DNA from: Streptomyces sp. MJM8645
GTDB taxonomy: Bacteria > Actinomycetota > Actinomycetes > Streptomycetales > Streptomycetaceae
NCBI RefSeq assembly: GCF_001625365.1
Contig: NZ_LJJF01000001.1
Coordinates: 4,227,001 to 4,291,000 of the forward strand
DNA length: 64,000 nucleotides
Reading direction: 5' to 3'
A program made the translations under genes and the position numbers. The notes under the pieces are model-generated. The model searched no databases. It saw only the letters and a program-made list of their open reading frames with translations, and was not told the origin of the DNA. Below, one piece after another: positions 1-8,382 of this stretch; position 1 is the first letter of the stretch, and every line of letters begins with the position of its first letter.

Positions 1-916
1 CCACCATCGACTGCTGTGCCACCACCTGGGCCTCGCAGTCGGCCAGGGTGAACTTGGTGTTCTGGAACTCGGCCACCGCCTTGCCGAACACCTTGCGGTC
101 CTTGACGTACTGGAGCGCGAACCGCACCGCCGCGGCCGCCGACGCGTACGCGCTGACGGCGATCGCCAGCCGCTCCTGCACCAGGTTGTGGGTCAGGTAG
201 GAGAAGGCCCGGCCCTCCTCGCCGAGCAGGTTCTCCACCGGCACCTTGACGTCGCTGAAGGCCAGTTCGGCGGTGTCCGAGGTGCGCAGGCCGATCTTCT
301 GCAGCTTGCGGCCGACCGTGTAGCCGGGGGACGTGGTGTCCACGCAGAGGATGGCCAGGCCGGCCCGGCGGTTGTCCGGGTCGTACGGGGCGGTGCGGCA
401 GACCACCAGGACGAGGTCGGCCAGCACGCCGCCGGTGATGAAGGTCTTGGCGCCGTTCAGGACGTAGTGGGTGCCGTCCTCGGAGAGCCGCGCGGTGGTG
501 GTGATGCCCGCGAGGTCGGAGCCGGCGCCCGGCTCGGTCATCGCGATGGCGGTCATGATGTCGCCGGAGACGAAGCCGGGCAGCCAGCGCCGCTTCTGCT
601 CCTCGGTGGCGTACTCCAGCAGGTAGGGCAGGACCAGCGCGGTGTGCACGCCCGAGGAGCCGAAGCTCACGCCCGCCCGGGCGGTCTCCTCGGTGATCAC
701 CGTCTGGTACTTGAAGCCGCTCTCGCCCGCGCCGCCGTACTCCTCCGGCACCTCGATGCCGTAGACGCCGAGCGCGCCGAGCTGTCGGTAGAAGTCGCGC
801 GGCGGGTGGCCGTCGGCCTCCCAGTTCTCGTAGACCGGGACGACCTCGTTGGCGATGAAGTCCCGGATGGTCTCCCGGAAGGCCTCGTGGTCCTCGTTGA
901 ACACGGTGCGGCGCAC
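1..916 (-). CDS. acyl-CoA dehydrogenase, partial (C-terminus beyond left edge)
   Basis: FAD-dependent acyl-CoA dehydrogenase, alpha,beta-desaturation of acyl-CoA thioesters in fatty-acid or branched-chain catabolism. The reading frame starts at GTG (916-914) eight bases after an AAGGGAG ribosome site and begins MRRTVFNEDHEAFRETIRDF, typical of the helical N-terminal domain. The middle domain is marked by MTEPGAGSDLAG (read from about 560-510), the conserved flavin/substrate loop of the family. About 305 codons are present; the family is usually 380-390 residues, so the last fifth, including the C-terminal helical bundle, is off the window. It is transcribed divergently from the tandem TetR regulator at 1126, which probably controls it. 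Substrate cannot be read from sequence. Confidence 0.93.
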   Translation of the reverse strand, partial: MRRTVFNEDHEAFRETIRDFIANEVVPVYENWEADGHPPRDFYRQLGALGVYGIEVPEEYGGAGESGFKYQTVITEETARAGVSFGSSGVHTALVLPYLLEYATEEQKRRWLPGFVSGDIMTAIAMTEPGAGSDLAGITTTARLSEDGTHYVLNGAKTFITGGVLADLVLVVCRTAPYDPDNRRAGLAILCVDTTSPGYTVGRKLQKIGLRTSDTAELAFSDVKVPVENLLGEEGRAFSYLTHNLVQERLAIAVSAYASAAAAVRFALQYVKDRKVFGKAVAEFQNTKFTLADCEAQVVAQQSMV

Positions 917-987
917 GGCGGCGCTCCCTTCGGTGGTGACCGGCTGCGGGTGCCGGCGGGGGCTGAACGTGCCAGGTGATGGCCTCA

Positions 988-1092
988 CAAGTTAATCCCG
1001 GGTAGCTTCGGCTGTCCAGGGTCGACGGCCCCGGAAAAGGCCGGTGGCCACCGGCGGTCGGCGCCCTCAAGTGAATCCTTGCTAGCCTTCGG
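988..1092. promoter_or_regulatory. two related direct repeats in the acyl-CoA dehydrogenase/TetR divergent promoter
   Basis: CAAGTTAATCCCGGGTAGC begins at 988 and CAAGTGAATCCTTGCTAGCC begins at 1068, an 80-bp repeat distance. The second copy contains a perfect CAAG-TGAATC-CTTG inverted repeat. Two operator half-systems for a regulator that itself has two DNA-binding domains are a reasonable reading; this is inference. Confidence 0.45.
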
Positions 1093-1125
1093 TCGGCAGT
1101 CCGGAGCGCGGGAGGGAGGCTCGCC

Positions 1126-2361
1126 ATGGTGGTCCGACGACCGCCCGGGCGGCGCGCCCAGATCCTCGCCGTGGCGGCCGACCGGTTCCACCGCAGCGGC
1201 TACCACCAGGTCTCCATGACCGAGGTCGCCGCCGGGGTCGGCATCACCGCGCCCGCCCTCTACCGGCACTTCCGCGGCAAGCCCGAACTGCTCGACCGCG
1301 CCGTCCGGCTGGGGCTGGACGCGCTGGCCTGCGGGCTGCGCGGGGCCCGCACCACCGGCGACCTCGGCGCCGCGCTGGCCGCCGTCGCGGTCGGACACCG
1401 CCCGCTCGGCACCCTGGTGCAGCGCGACGCCAGGCTGCTGCCGCCGGCCCGGCGGGCGGCGCTGCGCCGCGAACTGCGCGCCGACGTCGCGCTGATGACC
1501 GCCGTGCTGCGCGCCGGCCGGCCGGAACTTGCGTCGCCGGACGCCGAGTTGCTCTGCTGGTCGGCGCTCTCGGCCTGCACCGGGCTCTCCTACCAGTCGG
1601 CCGCGCCGCAGCCGCGCCGCGCCGAGGCGGTGCTGCGCGAGCTCGTGGCCGCCGTCCTCGCGGCCTCCCTGCGCGGCGCCGCCGCCCACCCGGATCCCGC
1701 TGTCCACCCAGGTCCCGCCCTCATCCCCGTCTCCGCCGCCGACCCCGTCGCCCCCGGGCCGCCGGAGCCCAGGCCGCAGGCGCGCCGCGAGGAGCTGCTC
1801 GCGGCGGCCGTCCGGCTCTTCCACCAGCGCGGCTTCGACAACGTCAGCACCGACCAACTCGGCGCCGCCGTCGGCATCTCCGGCCCCAGCGTCTACCGGC
1901 ACTTCGACAGCAAGGCCCAGTTGCTCGCCGCCTCGCTGGTGCGCAGCCGCGAACGGCTCTGGCAGGAGGTGGACGGCGCGTTCGCGGCCGCCGCCGGGCC
2001 GGAGACGGCGCTGGCGGCCGGCCTGGGCGCGTACGTCGGCTTCGCGCTGCGCAACGGCGACTACCTGGGCGCGATGCTGAGCGAGACGGAGCGGCTGGCC
2101 CCGCCGGATCGCCGGGTCGCGGTGGACTTCCGGCGCGACTTCCTGCGCACCTGGGTCGGCCTGCTGCGGCAGGTCCGGCCCGAGTACGACGCGGTCGAGG
2201 CCCGGATCCGGGTCCACGCCCTGTTCGCGCTGGTCAACGACGGGGTGCGGAACCGCCCGCACAGCGCCCGCCCGGACCTCGGGGACTGCCTGCTGCACCT
2301 CGGCCGGGCGGTCCTCGGACTGCCCGGAACGGACGGCGGCCGGGTGCCCGCCCCGCGTTGA
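1126..2361 (+). CDS. tandem TetR/AcrR-type regulator (two TetR units fused)
   Basis: A 411-residue protein with two complete TetR N-terminal helix-turn-helix domains. The first spans about residues 8-60 and contains GVGITAPALYRHFRGKPELL; the second spans about 222-275 and contains VGISGPSVYRHFDSKAQLL. Each is followed by its own helical ligand-binding segment, so the polypeptide looks like a covalent pseudo-dimer, about twice the usual 190-220 residues. A Pro-rich linker (about 185-220) joins the halves. A ribosome site GGGAGG precedes the ATG. Placed divergently from an acyl-CoA dehydrogenase, it probably represses fatty acyl-CoA catabolism in response to an acyl-CoA ligand. TetR repressors of fatty-acid degradation are well known; the specific ligand here is unknown. 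Confidence 0.88.
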   Translation: MVVRRPPGRRAQILAVAADRFHRSGYHQVSMTEVAAGVGITAPALYRHFRGKPELLDRAVRLGLDALACGLRGARTTGDLGAALAAVAVGHRPLGTLVQRDARLLPPARRAALRRELRADVALMTAVLRAGRPELASPDAELLCWSALSACTGLSYQSAAPQPRRAEAVLRELVAAVLAASLRGAAAHPDPAVHPGPALIPVSAADPVAPGPPEPRPQARREELLAAAVRLFHQRGFDNVSTDQLGAAVGISGPSVYRHFDSKAQLLAASLVRSRERLWQEVDGAFAAAAGPETALAAGLGAYVGFALRNGDYLGAMLSETERLAPPDRRVAVDFRRDFLRTWVGLLRQVRPEYDAVEARIRVHALFALVNDGVRNRPHSARPDLGDCLLHLGRAVLGLPGTDGGRVPAPR

Positions 2362-2379
2362 GGGGGCGGGCACCCGGCC
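2338..2379 (+). terminator. intrinsic terminator overlapping the TetR stop codon
   Basis: A 17-bp perfect stem (arms 2338-2354 and 2363-2379) with an 8-nt loop that holds the TGA stop. It lies between the convergent TetR gene and the small secreted protein and has no U tract, as is usual for GC-rich actinobacteria. Confidence 0.6.
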
Positions 2380-2413
2380 CGTGGGGTGTGGCTGCGCCCG
2401 GGGCGGGGTGGCT

Positions 2414-2731
2414 CTAGCCGACCGGGAAGAAGGCCCGGGCGTCGAGGTTGCCGTTGCCCTGCAGGGCGCCGATGTTGCCGCCGTTGCCGGTCGCGGCGAG
2501 GCCGTTGTTCTGGTTGCTCGCGCCCGAGCCGGTGGCCGTCTGCTGGGTGACGACCACGTTGCCGTGGACGTTGCCGATGACGTTGGCGGAGCCGGTGTTG
2601 CTCACGACGCTGCTGTTGGAGTGGTCGAGGGCGCCGGCGCCGTTGTCGGCGTGGGCGCTGGCGGCGCCGAAGCCGACGAGGAGGAACGCCCCGAGGGCGG
2701 TGACGGCGGCGGCTGCGCGGATACGGGACAC
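2414..2731 (-). CDS. small secreted Asn/Gly/Ser-rich protein
   Basis: I do not recognise a named family. The chosen start is GTG at 2731 after a GGGAGA ribosome site; it gives 105 residues beginning VSRIRAAAAVTALGAFLLVG. Residues 1-28 form a classical signal peptide ending in ASAHA-D, so the mature protein is about 77 residues. The mature part is poor in charge and rich in Asn, Gly, Ser, Thr and Gln, with spaced N-G and Q-N motifs (NVIGNVHGNVVVTQQT, SNQNNGLAATGNGGNIG). Low complexity of this kind is reminiscent of secreted amyloid-forming surface proteins such as chaplins, rodlins or curlin repeats, but the chaplin domain and its cysteine pair are absent. Export is well supported; any structural role on the cell surface is a guess. 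Confidence 0.75.
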   Translation of the reverse strand: MSRIRAAAAVTALGAFLLVGFGAASAHADNGAGALDHSNSSVVSNTGSANVIGNVHGNVVVTQQTATGSGASNQNNGLAATGNGGNIGALQGNGNLDARAFFPVG

Positions 2732-3074
2732 AGTGGTCTCCCTGAGCTGGGGGTGCGAAATGTGGCGCGATCCGGAGTGGCCGCTCCGTGGCGCCGTTGC
2801 CTGACGTCGCACGTTCAGCATTCACCAGCAGCGCGGACGAACTCCACCAAACGGGTGGCAATTCCCCCGATGGTGTCATGGTGACGCCGTATCCGGAGAT
2901 TGCCCGATGGCCGCGACGAAGGCATCTCAACCCATCAAAACTGCTGGTGGATAGGGAAGTTGATGCACAAGCGGCGGAGTTGGACAACCCTGTGCAGTCA
3001 ACACAGAGTTGACTGAGTTTTCTCAGAGAGAAAGAAATGGTGGCCAGATAGTCGCACTGGCACACTGGGGACCC
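2732..3074. other. intergenic region with clustered inverted repeats before the HSP90 gene
   Basis: This divergent region is less GC-rich than its surroundings. Close to the HSP90 gene there are three inverted repeats in 37 bp: GTCAAC-ACAGA-GTTGAC (2997-3013), CTGAG-TTTT-CTCAG (3013-3026) and TTTCTC-AGA-GAGAAA (3019-3033). The last two share bases, so they could form only alternately if transcribed. No CIRCE element (HrcA) or HAIR element (HspR) is seen. No gene is apparent. Confidence 0.5.
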
Positions 3075-5012
3075 ATGTCTGAAGGTGCCCCGCCCGAGCC
3101 CGCTCCCGCCGAGGATCTGCGTACGACCGAGGTCGATCTCGGCGGACTGGTGAACGTCCTCGCCACCCACCTCTACTCCACCCCGCTGGTCGCTCTGCGC
3201 GAACTCGTCCAGAACGCCCACGACTCGCACACCCGCCGACTCCTGGAGGACCCGGACGGCGACCACCGCCCGCTGATCCGGGTGCGCGGCGACGCCACCC
3301 GGCGGACCGTCTCCATCGAGGACACCGGCGCCGGCCTCACCGAGCCGGAGATCCACTCCTACCTCGCCACCGTCGGCACCGGCTACACCCGGATGCTGCG
3401 CGACCTCACCGGCAACCAGGAGCTGATCGGCGCCTTCGGCCTCGGCTTCCTCTCCGCCTTCTCGGTGGCCGACGAGGTCGCCGTCACCACCACCTCGCAC
3501 CGCGAACCGCACCTCGGCCACCGCTACCGCAGCCGGGGCGGCGAGCAGTACCAGGTCGACCCGGTGGCCGCCCGGCCCCGCCCCGGCACGGTCGTCGAGC
3601 TGACCCTCAAGGCCGAACACGCCCACCTCGCCGACGAGGACGCGCTGCGCGACGTGCTCGGCCGGTACTGCGTGCTGCTGCCGATCCCGGTCTACGTCGG
3701 CGACGACGAGCAGCCCGTCAACAACGTCGAGGTGCCCTGGCGCCACAGCGTGCCGGGTGACCAGCACACCGCCCGGATGCGCTTCGCCACCGCCTTCGGC
3801 CGCCGCTTCGAGCCGCTCACCGCCTTCCCCGTCCACCCGGCCGAGAGCGGCACCGGGGGAGGGGCCGAGGGAGGCACCGACGCGATCGGCCTGCTCTGGG
3901 TCCAGGACGGTGGCACCTACGGCAGCAGCGACAACCGCGACCTCGCCGTCTACCTGCGCGGCATGCTGCTCGCCGAGGACGCCCGCGACCTGCTGCCCAG
4001 CTGGGCCGGGTTCATCGGCGGCGTGGTCGAGTCCAGCCGGCTCACCCCCACCGCCAGCCGCGAGGACCTCCAGCGCGACGACCACTACCGCGCGCTCCAG
4101 CGCGCCCTCACCGACGCCATCGTCGACGGCCTGTACGAGACCGCCCGGCTGCGGCCCGCCGCCTGGCGCCGAATCCTCACCCGGCACGGCCAGGACCTGC
4201 TCGGCGCCGCGCTCTGCGACGAGCGGCTGTTCACCCTGCTCGCCGACGACGTCCCCGTCCCCACCTCCCAGGGCGACCTCACGGCCGGCGCGCTGCGGGC
4301 CGCGGGCGGGGGCGCGGTGCACGTCGCGCTCGGCAGCGGCGGCGGCTTCGAGGAGATGCTGTACCGGGCGATGCGGGTGCCGATCGCCCGCGGCGACCGC
4401 TACGCCGTCCTGCCCTTCCTGCGTCGCTACGCCCAGCTGCGCGGCTGCCGCCTGGTCGAGCTGGGCAGCGAGCACGGCGACCGCGAGCTGTTCCGCGACC
4501 CGGAGCGGCCGCTGCCGGCCGGCGAGGCGGCCTGGCTGGCCGGCGCCCTCGCCGACGAGGGCGAGCAACTCGTCCCGGCCCGGTTCGACCCGCCCGGCCT
4601 GCCGCTGGTCCTGGTGCCGGACCGCGAGGCCGAGCTGAAGGCCCGGATCGAGGACGACCAGGCCGACGCCCGGATCCCGTCCGCGGCGCTGCGGCTGGCC
4701 CGGGCGTTCACCGCCCGCACCGACGGCGAGGTCAGGGCCCGCCTCTACCTCAACCTGTCCTGCCCGGCCGTGCTGGACCTGCTCGCCGCCTACCGTGCCG
4801 GGCACACCGGCAGTGCCACGGCGGCCGGGCTGCTCCGCTCGCTCAAGGTGATCATGGCCGCCGCCTCGGCGGGCTCGACCGGCGCGTCCGGCGGCGACCT
4901 CACCGCCGCGCTGTCCGGCGTCGGCACCGCGGTCTCGGCGCTGACCGCCGCCGTCCCGGCCGGCCTGCCGGGCGTCCCGGACACCCTCGACGCCCTCCCG
5001 GACGAGGCGTGA
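3075..5012 (+). CDS. HSP90-family molecular chaperone (HtpG-like ATPase)
   Basis: ATP-dependent chaperone of the GHKL superfamily, 645 residues, cytoplasmic. The Bergerat ATP-binding fold is intact in the first 140 residues: ALRELVQNAHDS (catalytic Glu and Mg-binding Asn), EDTGAGLT (nucleotide-binding Asp and glycines) and GAFGLGFLSAF (ATP lid). The middle domain follows, with the C-terminal part low in complexity and ending PDEA, with no eukaryote-like MEEVD tail. The ATG at 3075 is chosen because GGGG lies just upstream and the family-like sequence starts directly after it. A 75-bp gap separates it from a TPR protein on the same strand, probably one operon. It diverges from classical HtpG, so substrates may differ. 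Confidence 0.88.
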   Translation: MSEGAPPEPAPAEDLRTTEVDLGGLVNVLATHLYSTPLVALRELVQNAHDSHTRRLLEDPDGDHRPLIRVRGDATRRTVSIEDTGAGLTEPEIHSYLATVGTGYTRMLRDLTGNQELIGAFGLGFLSAFSVADEVAVTTTSHREPHLGHRYRSRGGEQYQVDPVAARPRPGTVVELTLKAEHAHLADEDALRDVLGRYCVLLPIPVYVGDDEQPVNNVEVPWRHSVPGDQHTARMRFATAFGRRFEPLTAFPVHPAESGTGGGAEGGTDAIGLLWVQDGGTYGSSDNRDLAVYLRGMLLAEDARDLLPSWAGFIGGVVESSRLTPTASREDLQRDDHYRALQRALTDAIVDGLYETARLRPAAWRRILTRHGQDLLGAALCDERLFTLLADDVPVPTSQGDLTAGALRAAGGGAVHVALGSGGGFEEMLYRAMRVPIARGDRYAVLPFLRRYAQLRGCRLVELGSEHGDRELFRDPERPLPAGEAAWLAGALADEGEQLVPARFDPPGLPLVLVPDREAELKARIEDDQADARIPSAALRLARAFTARTDGEVRARLYLNLSCPAVLDLLAAYRAGHTGSATAAGLLRSLKVIMAAASAGSTGASGGDLTAALSGVGTAVSALTAAVPAGLPGVPDTLDALPDEA

Positions 5013-5087
5013 CGGACGAGGCGTGACGGACGGATTGTCAGTGGTCCGCGGTAGACATCACATCAGCACCACGCAGGGGGACACCAC

Positions 5088-7445
5088 ATGAGTACCGACA
5101 TCTGGGCCTGGGTCCACGACGCCCACCGCCAGCTGGCCGAGGCCGGCCACCGGCGGCTGGCCGACGCCATCTACGAGCTGCCCGGCCACGCCAACGAGGG
5201 CCGCAACGACCAGGTGGACGCCGTCTACCCGGAGGCGCTGGCCGCCTCCAGGGCGCTCGGCCTGCCCTGGGTCGAGGTCTACCTGCGGCACTGGCGGATG
5301 CAGAACCTGCTGAACAAGCGCCACCAGGGCGAGCAGGCCCTGCCCGAGGCGGTCGACCTGCTGGAGTTCGCCCACCGCGAGGAGACGGCGGGCTGCCCGC
5401 AGTCCGTCTGCGTGGTGCAGGACTTCGCGATCTGCCACGCCCGGGTCGACGGCCCCGGCTACGTGCCGGAGCGGCTGGCGGTGCTTGGCGAGACGCTGGA
5501 GCGGATCGAGCCCGGCCGCGCCTGCTTCGACTGCCTCTCCCGCGAGTACTCCGACGCGCTGGAGGACGACGGCCGCCACACCGAGGCGCTCGCCCACCTG
5601 GACACCGCCGCCACCCGGATCCAGGCGGCCGGCGAGCGGCTCTCGCTGCACTTCCACCACGCCCGGGCCGGCACCCTGCACCGGCTCGGCCGGCACCCGG
5701 AGGTGCTCGCGCTGCTCGACACCGCCGAGCAGGCCGAGCGCTCCCGCGGCCACGAGATCGACGAGAGCGACCGGCTCTGGGGCGGCCTGCTGCGGGCCCG
5801 TGCGCTGGCCTCGCTCGGCCGGACGGAGGAGGCGCTGGCGCTGCTGCCCGACCGGGAGGCCGCCGAGCGCCACGCCGACCTGCGGGACGGCTGGACGCAC
5901 ACGGTCGAGCTGCTGGTCGCGGCCGGCGCCTGGGAGAACGACGCCGAACTGGGCGCCGCCGTGGCCGGCTGGGTCGGCTACCTGGACGGCACCGGCTCGC
6001 ACCGCCCGTGCGTGGACCTGCTGCTGGCGGCGGGTCGGCTCGCCCTCGCCCGCGGCGCCCGGACGGTGGCGCTGACCCTCGCCGCGACCGGGGAGCGCAA
6101 GCTCGCCCAGCTGCGCCGCACCGACGGCGTGGCCGCGGAGGTCGCCGCGCTGCGGGCGGCCGCCGAGGCGCTGCCGGAGCCCGGGCTGCCCGTCCCGCCC
6201 GGCGAGCTGACGGCGCACCTGGCCGAGGTCGGAGTGCCCTACGAGACCGGCGCCGACCTGCTCTCCGTCGCCCTGGACCGGTACCGGGGTGAGCAGGCCG
6301 GCGCCACCGAACTGGCCGTCAACCTGGCCGCGGTGCTCGGCGGCCTCGGCCACGCCCGGGCCGCCGCCGACCTGCTCTGGCACTGGCTCGACACCGCCCC
6401 GGCCGACGAGGTGCTGATCGGCATGCTCGGCTCCGCCCTGATCGACGCGGGGGACGGGGAGGGTGTCCGCCGCCTCGCCGACCGGCTGGCCGACGACAGC
6501 CCGGAGGACGGGCACTGGATACGCGCCCGCTGGGCCGCCGCCGAGGGCCGCTGGGCCGAGGTGCTGGAGCAGTGCGAGGCGATCCTCGCCCTGGACGCCG
6601 GCCGGATCAACACCCGCCGGCTGGCCGCCGGCGCCGCCACCGAGCTGGGCGACCACGCCACCGCGCAGCGGCTGTACCAGGAGCTCCTGGAGCACGCGCT
6701 GCCCGCCGAGGCCGCCCCGGAGGAGGAGCGCCACCGCACCGTCCAGGAGCCCGACCTTTGGCACCTGATCACGGCGGCCACCGCCAACCGGGACTGGGCC
6801 GCGGTCCGTTCCGCGGGCGCGCTGCTCGGCATCGAGTTCGACGAGCCCGAGGGGCCGGTGGACGAGGAGTGGCAGCTGGTCACCGTCCGGGCCACCCGCA
6901 CCAACGGCGCCACCGCCGACCTGCCCGCCGTCCGCACCGGTCCGGCCACCGCCCGGATCCTGCCGGTGCTCGGCGAAGACCTGACGCTCAACCACGGCGA
7001 CGTGGTGGTCTTCGCCCCGGCGCTGCTGGAGCCGCCGCCGGCCGAGGACGCCCCCGAGGAGGAGCGGCGCGGCTGGCACCCGGTGTTCGAACTGCTCACC
7101 CTGCTCGACCCGGCGGGGTACACCACCTACTGGATCGACGGCGGCTGGCCCGGCGACGAGCCGTGGGCGGCGCTGCGCGAGAGCCTCCAGCAGGCCGGCT
7201 TCGCGGTCTGGGCGTACAGCGGGGAGCAGTACCGCATCACCGACCCGGCCGACGAGGACGGCACGCTGCCTGGCGTCTACGCCGCCCTCGGGGTGCCGCC
7301 GACGGCCTCCGCCGCCGAGGCCGACGCGCTGCTGCACCGGCTCACCGGCGACTGGCCGCACCCGCTCGCCTGGCTCGACCTGGCCAAGGCGGCGGGCGCG
7401 GACGCCGCCCGGCACGAGGAGATCGTCGAGCGCTACGGCCTCTGA
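5088..7445 (+). CDS. tetratricopeptide-repeat protein, probable partner of the HSP90-family chaperone
   Basis: A 785-residue soluble protein built largely of helical TPR-like repeats (for example around residues 60-95, 165-250, 400-460 and 470-540, with ALAHLDTAATRIQ and AADLLWHWLDTAPADE type helices). No signal peptide or transmembrane segment is visible. The last 200 residues are less repetitive and acidic, with SNase- or RNA-binding-like signatures absent. GGGGGACACC precedes the ATG by a normal distance. Its position after an HSP90-family gene invites comparison with eukaryotic HSP90, which recruits TPR co-chaperones; in this bacterium the pairing is genetic, and physical interaction is inference. 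Function otherwise unknown. Confidence 0.8.
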   Translation: MSTDIWAWVHDAHRQLAEAGHRRLADAIYELPGHANEGRNDQVDAVYPEALAASRALGLPWVEVYLRHWRMQNLLNKRHQGEQALPEAVDLLEFAHREETAGCPQSVCVVQDFAICHARVDGPGYVPERLAVLGETLERIEPGRACFDCLSREYSDALEDDGRHTEALAHLDTAATRIQAAGERLSLHFHHARAGTLHRLGRHPEVLALLDTAEQAERSRGHEIDESDRLWGGLLRARALASLGRTEEALALLPDREAAERHADLRDGWTHTVELLVAAGAWENDAELGAAVAGWVGYLDGTGSHRPCVDLLLAAGRLALARGARTVALTLAATGERKLAQLRRTDGVAAEVAALRAAAEALPEPGLPVPPGELTAHLAEVGVPYETGADLLSVALDRYRGEQAGATELAVNLAAVLGGLGHARAAADLLWHWLDTAPADEVLIGMLGSALIDAGDGEGVRRLADRLADDSPEDGHWIRARWAAAEGRWAEVLEQCEAILALDAGRINTRRLAAGAATELGDHATAQRLYQELLEHALPAEAAPEEERHRTVQEPDLWHLITAATANRDWAAVRSAGALLGIEFDEPEGPVDEEWQLVTVRATRTNGATADLPAVRTGPATARILPVLGEDLTLNHGDVVVFAPALLEPPPAEDAPEEERRGWHPVFELLTLLDPAGYTTYWIDGGWPGDEPWAALRESLQQAGFAVWAYSGEQYRITDPADEDGTLPGVYAALGVPPTASAAEADALLHRLTGDWPHPLAWLDLAKAAGADAARHEEIVERYGL

Positions 7446-7477
7446 TCCGTTCCCGCTCCAGCCCGGTCCGGCTCTAA

Positions 7478-7529
7478 CCCGCTCCGGGCACGCGCGCCGC
7501 GGGGGCGGGGCGCGCGTGCCCGGAGCGGG
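7478..7529 (+). terminator. strong intrinsic terminator after the HSP90-TPR pair
   Basis: Perfect 21-bp stem (7478-7498 pairing with 7509-7529) and a 10-nt G-rich loop, one of the longest uninterrupted hairpins in the window. Confidence 0.7.
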
Positions 7530-7545
7530 AACCATCCCGGGATCT

Positions 7546-7591
7546 GTCGAGTCTTGGTAAATGCTTTACCATTTCATTGCCAAGACTCGAC
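7546..7591. promoter_or_regulatory. nested inverted repeat (operator-like) before the DedA gene
   Basis: Outer arms GTCGAGTCTTGG (7546-7557) and CCAAGACTCGAC (7580-7591) are perfectly complementary. A second inverted repeat, GGTAAA-TGC-TTTACC (7556-7570), sits inside. The inner segment is strikingly AT-rich for this genome. It ends 18 bp before the DedA start codon, so it overlaps the probable promoter or 5' leader. Confidence 0.55.
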
Positions 7592-7609
7592 CCCCAGGAG
7601 TGTCCGCCC

Positions 7610-8263
7610 GTGACCAGCCTCGCCCTCGGCCCGTCCTGGCTCGATCCGACCAACCTGATCTCCGCCTTCGGCCTGATCGGCATCCTGGCCATCGTCTTCG
7701 CCGAGTCCGGTCTGCTGATCGGCTTCTTCCTGCCGGGGGACTCGCTGCTGTTCACCACCGGCCTGCTGGTGGCCGACGGCACCTACCTGCACCAGCCGCT
7801 CTGGCTGGTCTGCGCGCTGATCGTGGCCGCCGCGGTGGCGGGGGACCAAGTCGGCTACCTGTTCGGCCGCAAGGTCGGGCCGAGCCTGTTCCGCCGCGCC
7901 GACTCCCGGCTCTTCAAGCAGGAGAACGTGGAGAAGGCCGCCGCCTTCTTCGACCGGCACGGGCCCAAGGCGATCGTGCTGGCCCGCTTCGTGCCGATCG
8001 TGCGCACCTTCACCCCGATCGTCGCCGGGGTGAGCAGGATGAACTACCGCACCTTCGTGGTCTTCAACCTCGTCGGCGGCGTGCTGTGGGGCGCCGGCGT
8101 CACCGTGCTCGGCTACTTCCTGGGCCAGATCCCGTTCGTCCGGGAGAACATCGAGGCGATCCTGGTCGGCATCGTGCTGGTCTCGGTGGTCCCGGTGGCG
8201 GTCGAACTGCTGCGGGCCCGCCGTTCCGGCGCGGCGTCCGCCGACCGCCACCGCGCCGGGTAG
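7610..8263 (+). CDS. DedA-family (SNARE-associated/VTT) membrane protein
   Basis: Integral membrane protein of 217 residues. The family marks are present: FFLPGDSLLF (the E/F-x-PG-[DE] loop) near residue 40, GRKVGPSLF, and LARFVPIVRTFTPIVAG followed by SRM, the motif that carries conserved arginines needed for function in E. coli DedA proteins. Several hydrophobic segments flank these. The GTG at 7610 is chosen because AGGAG lies eight bases upstream. DedA proteins are linked to membrane lipid (undecaprenyl-phosphate or phosphatidylethanolamine) translocation and to proton-motive-force homeostasis. Its promoter carries a palindromic element, so expression is likely regulated. Confidence 0.92.
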   Translation: MTSLALGPSWLDPTNLISAFGLIGILAIVFAESGLLIGFFLPGDSLLFTTGLLVADGTYLHQPLWLVCALIVAAAVAGDQVGYLFGRKVGPSLFRRADSRLFKQENVEKAAAFFDRHGPKAIVLARFVPIVRTFTPIVAGVSRMNYRTFVVFNLVGGVLWGAGVTVLGYFLGQIPFVRENIEAILVGIVLVSVVPVAVELLRARRSGAASADRHRAG

Positions 8264-8382
8264 GAGTCCGCGGCCCCCGTCGGGGTACGCCGCGTACATG
8301 TGCGTCCGGCAGTTCGATCAGGCAAGGTGTAACCCGAGATCGAACGGTGGCCGACGGCCGCCAGGGGTGGCAAGGAGCGGAA

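Noticed and set aside
2997..3033. CIRCE or HAIR heat-shock operator
   Set aside because: Neither the TTAGCACTC-N9-GAGTGCTAA nor the CTTGAGT-N7-ACTCAAG pattern is present.
2061..4805. Very long open frames on the strand opposite the HSP90 gene (and similar long antisense frames at 8113-11394, 11456-13981, 42956-45673)
   Set aside because: They arise from the strong third-position GC bias of the real genes; their products are low-complexity Arg/Gly/Asp-rich or match no family.
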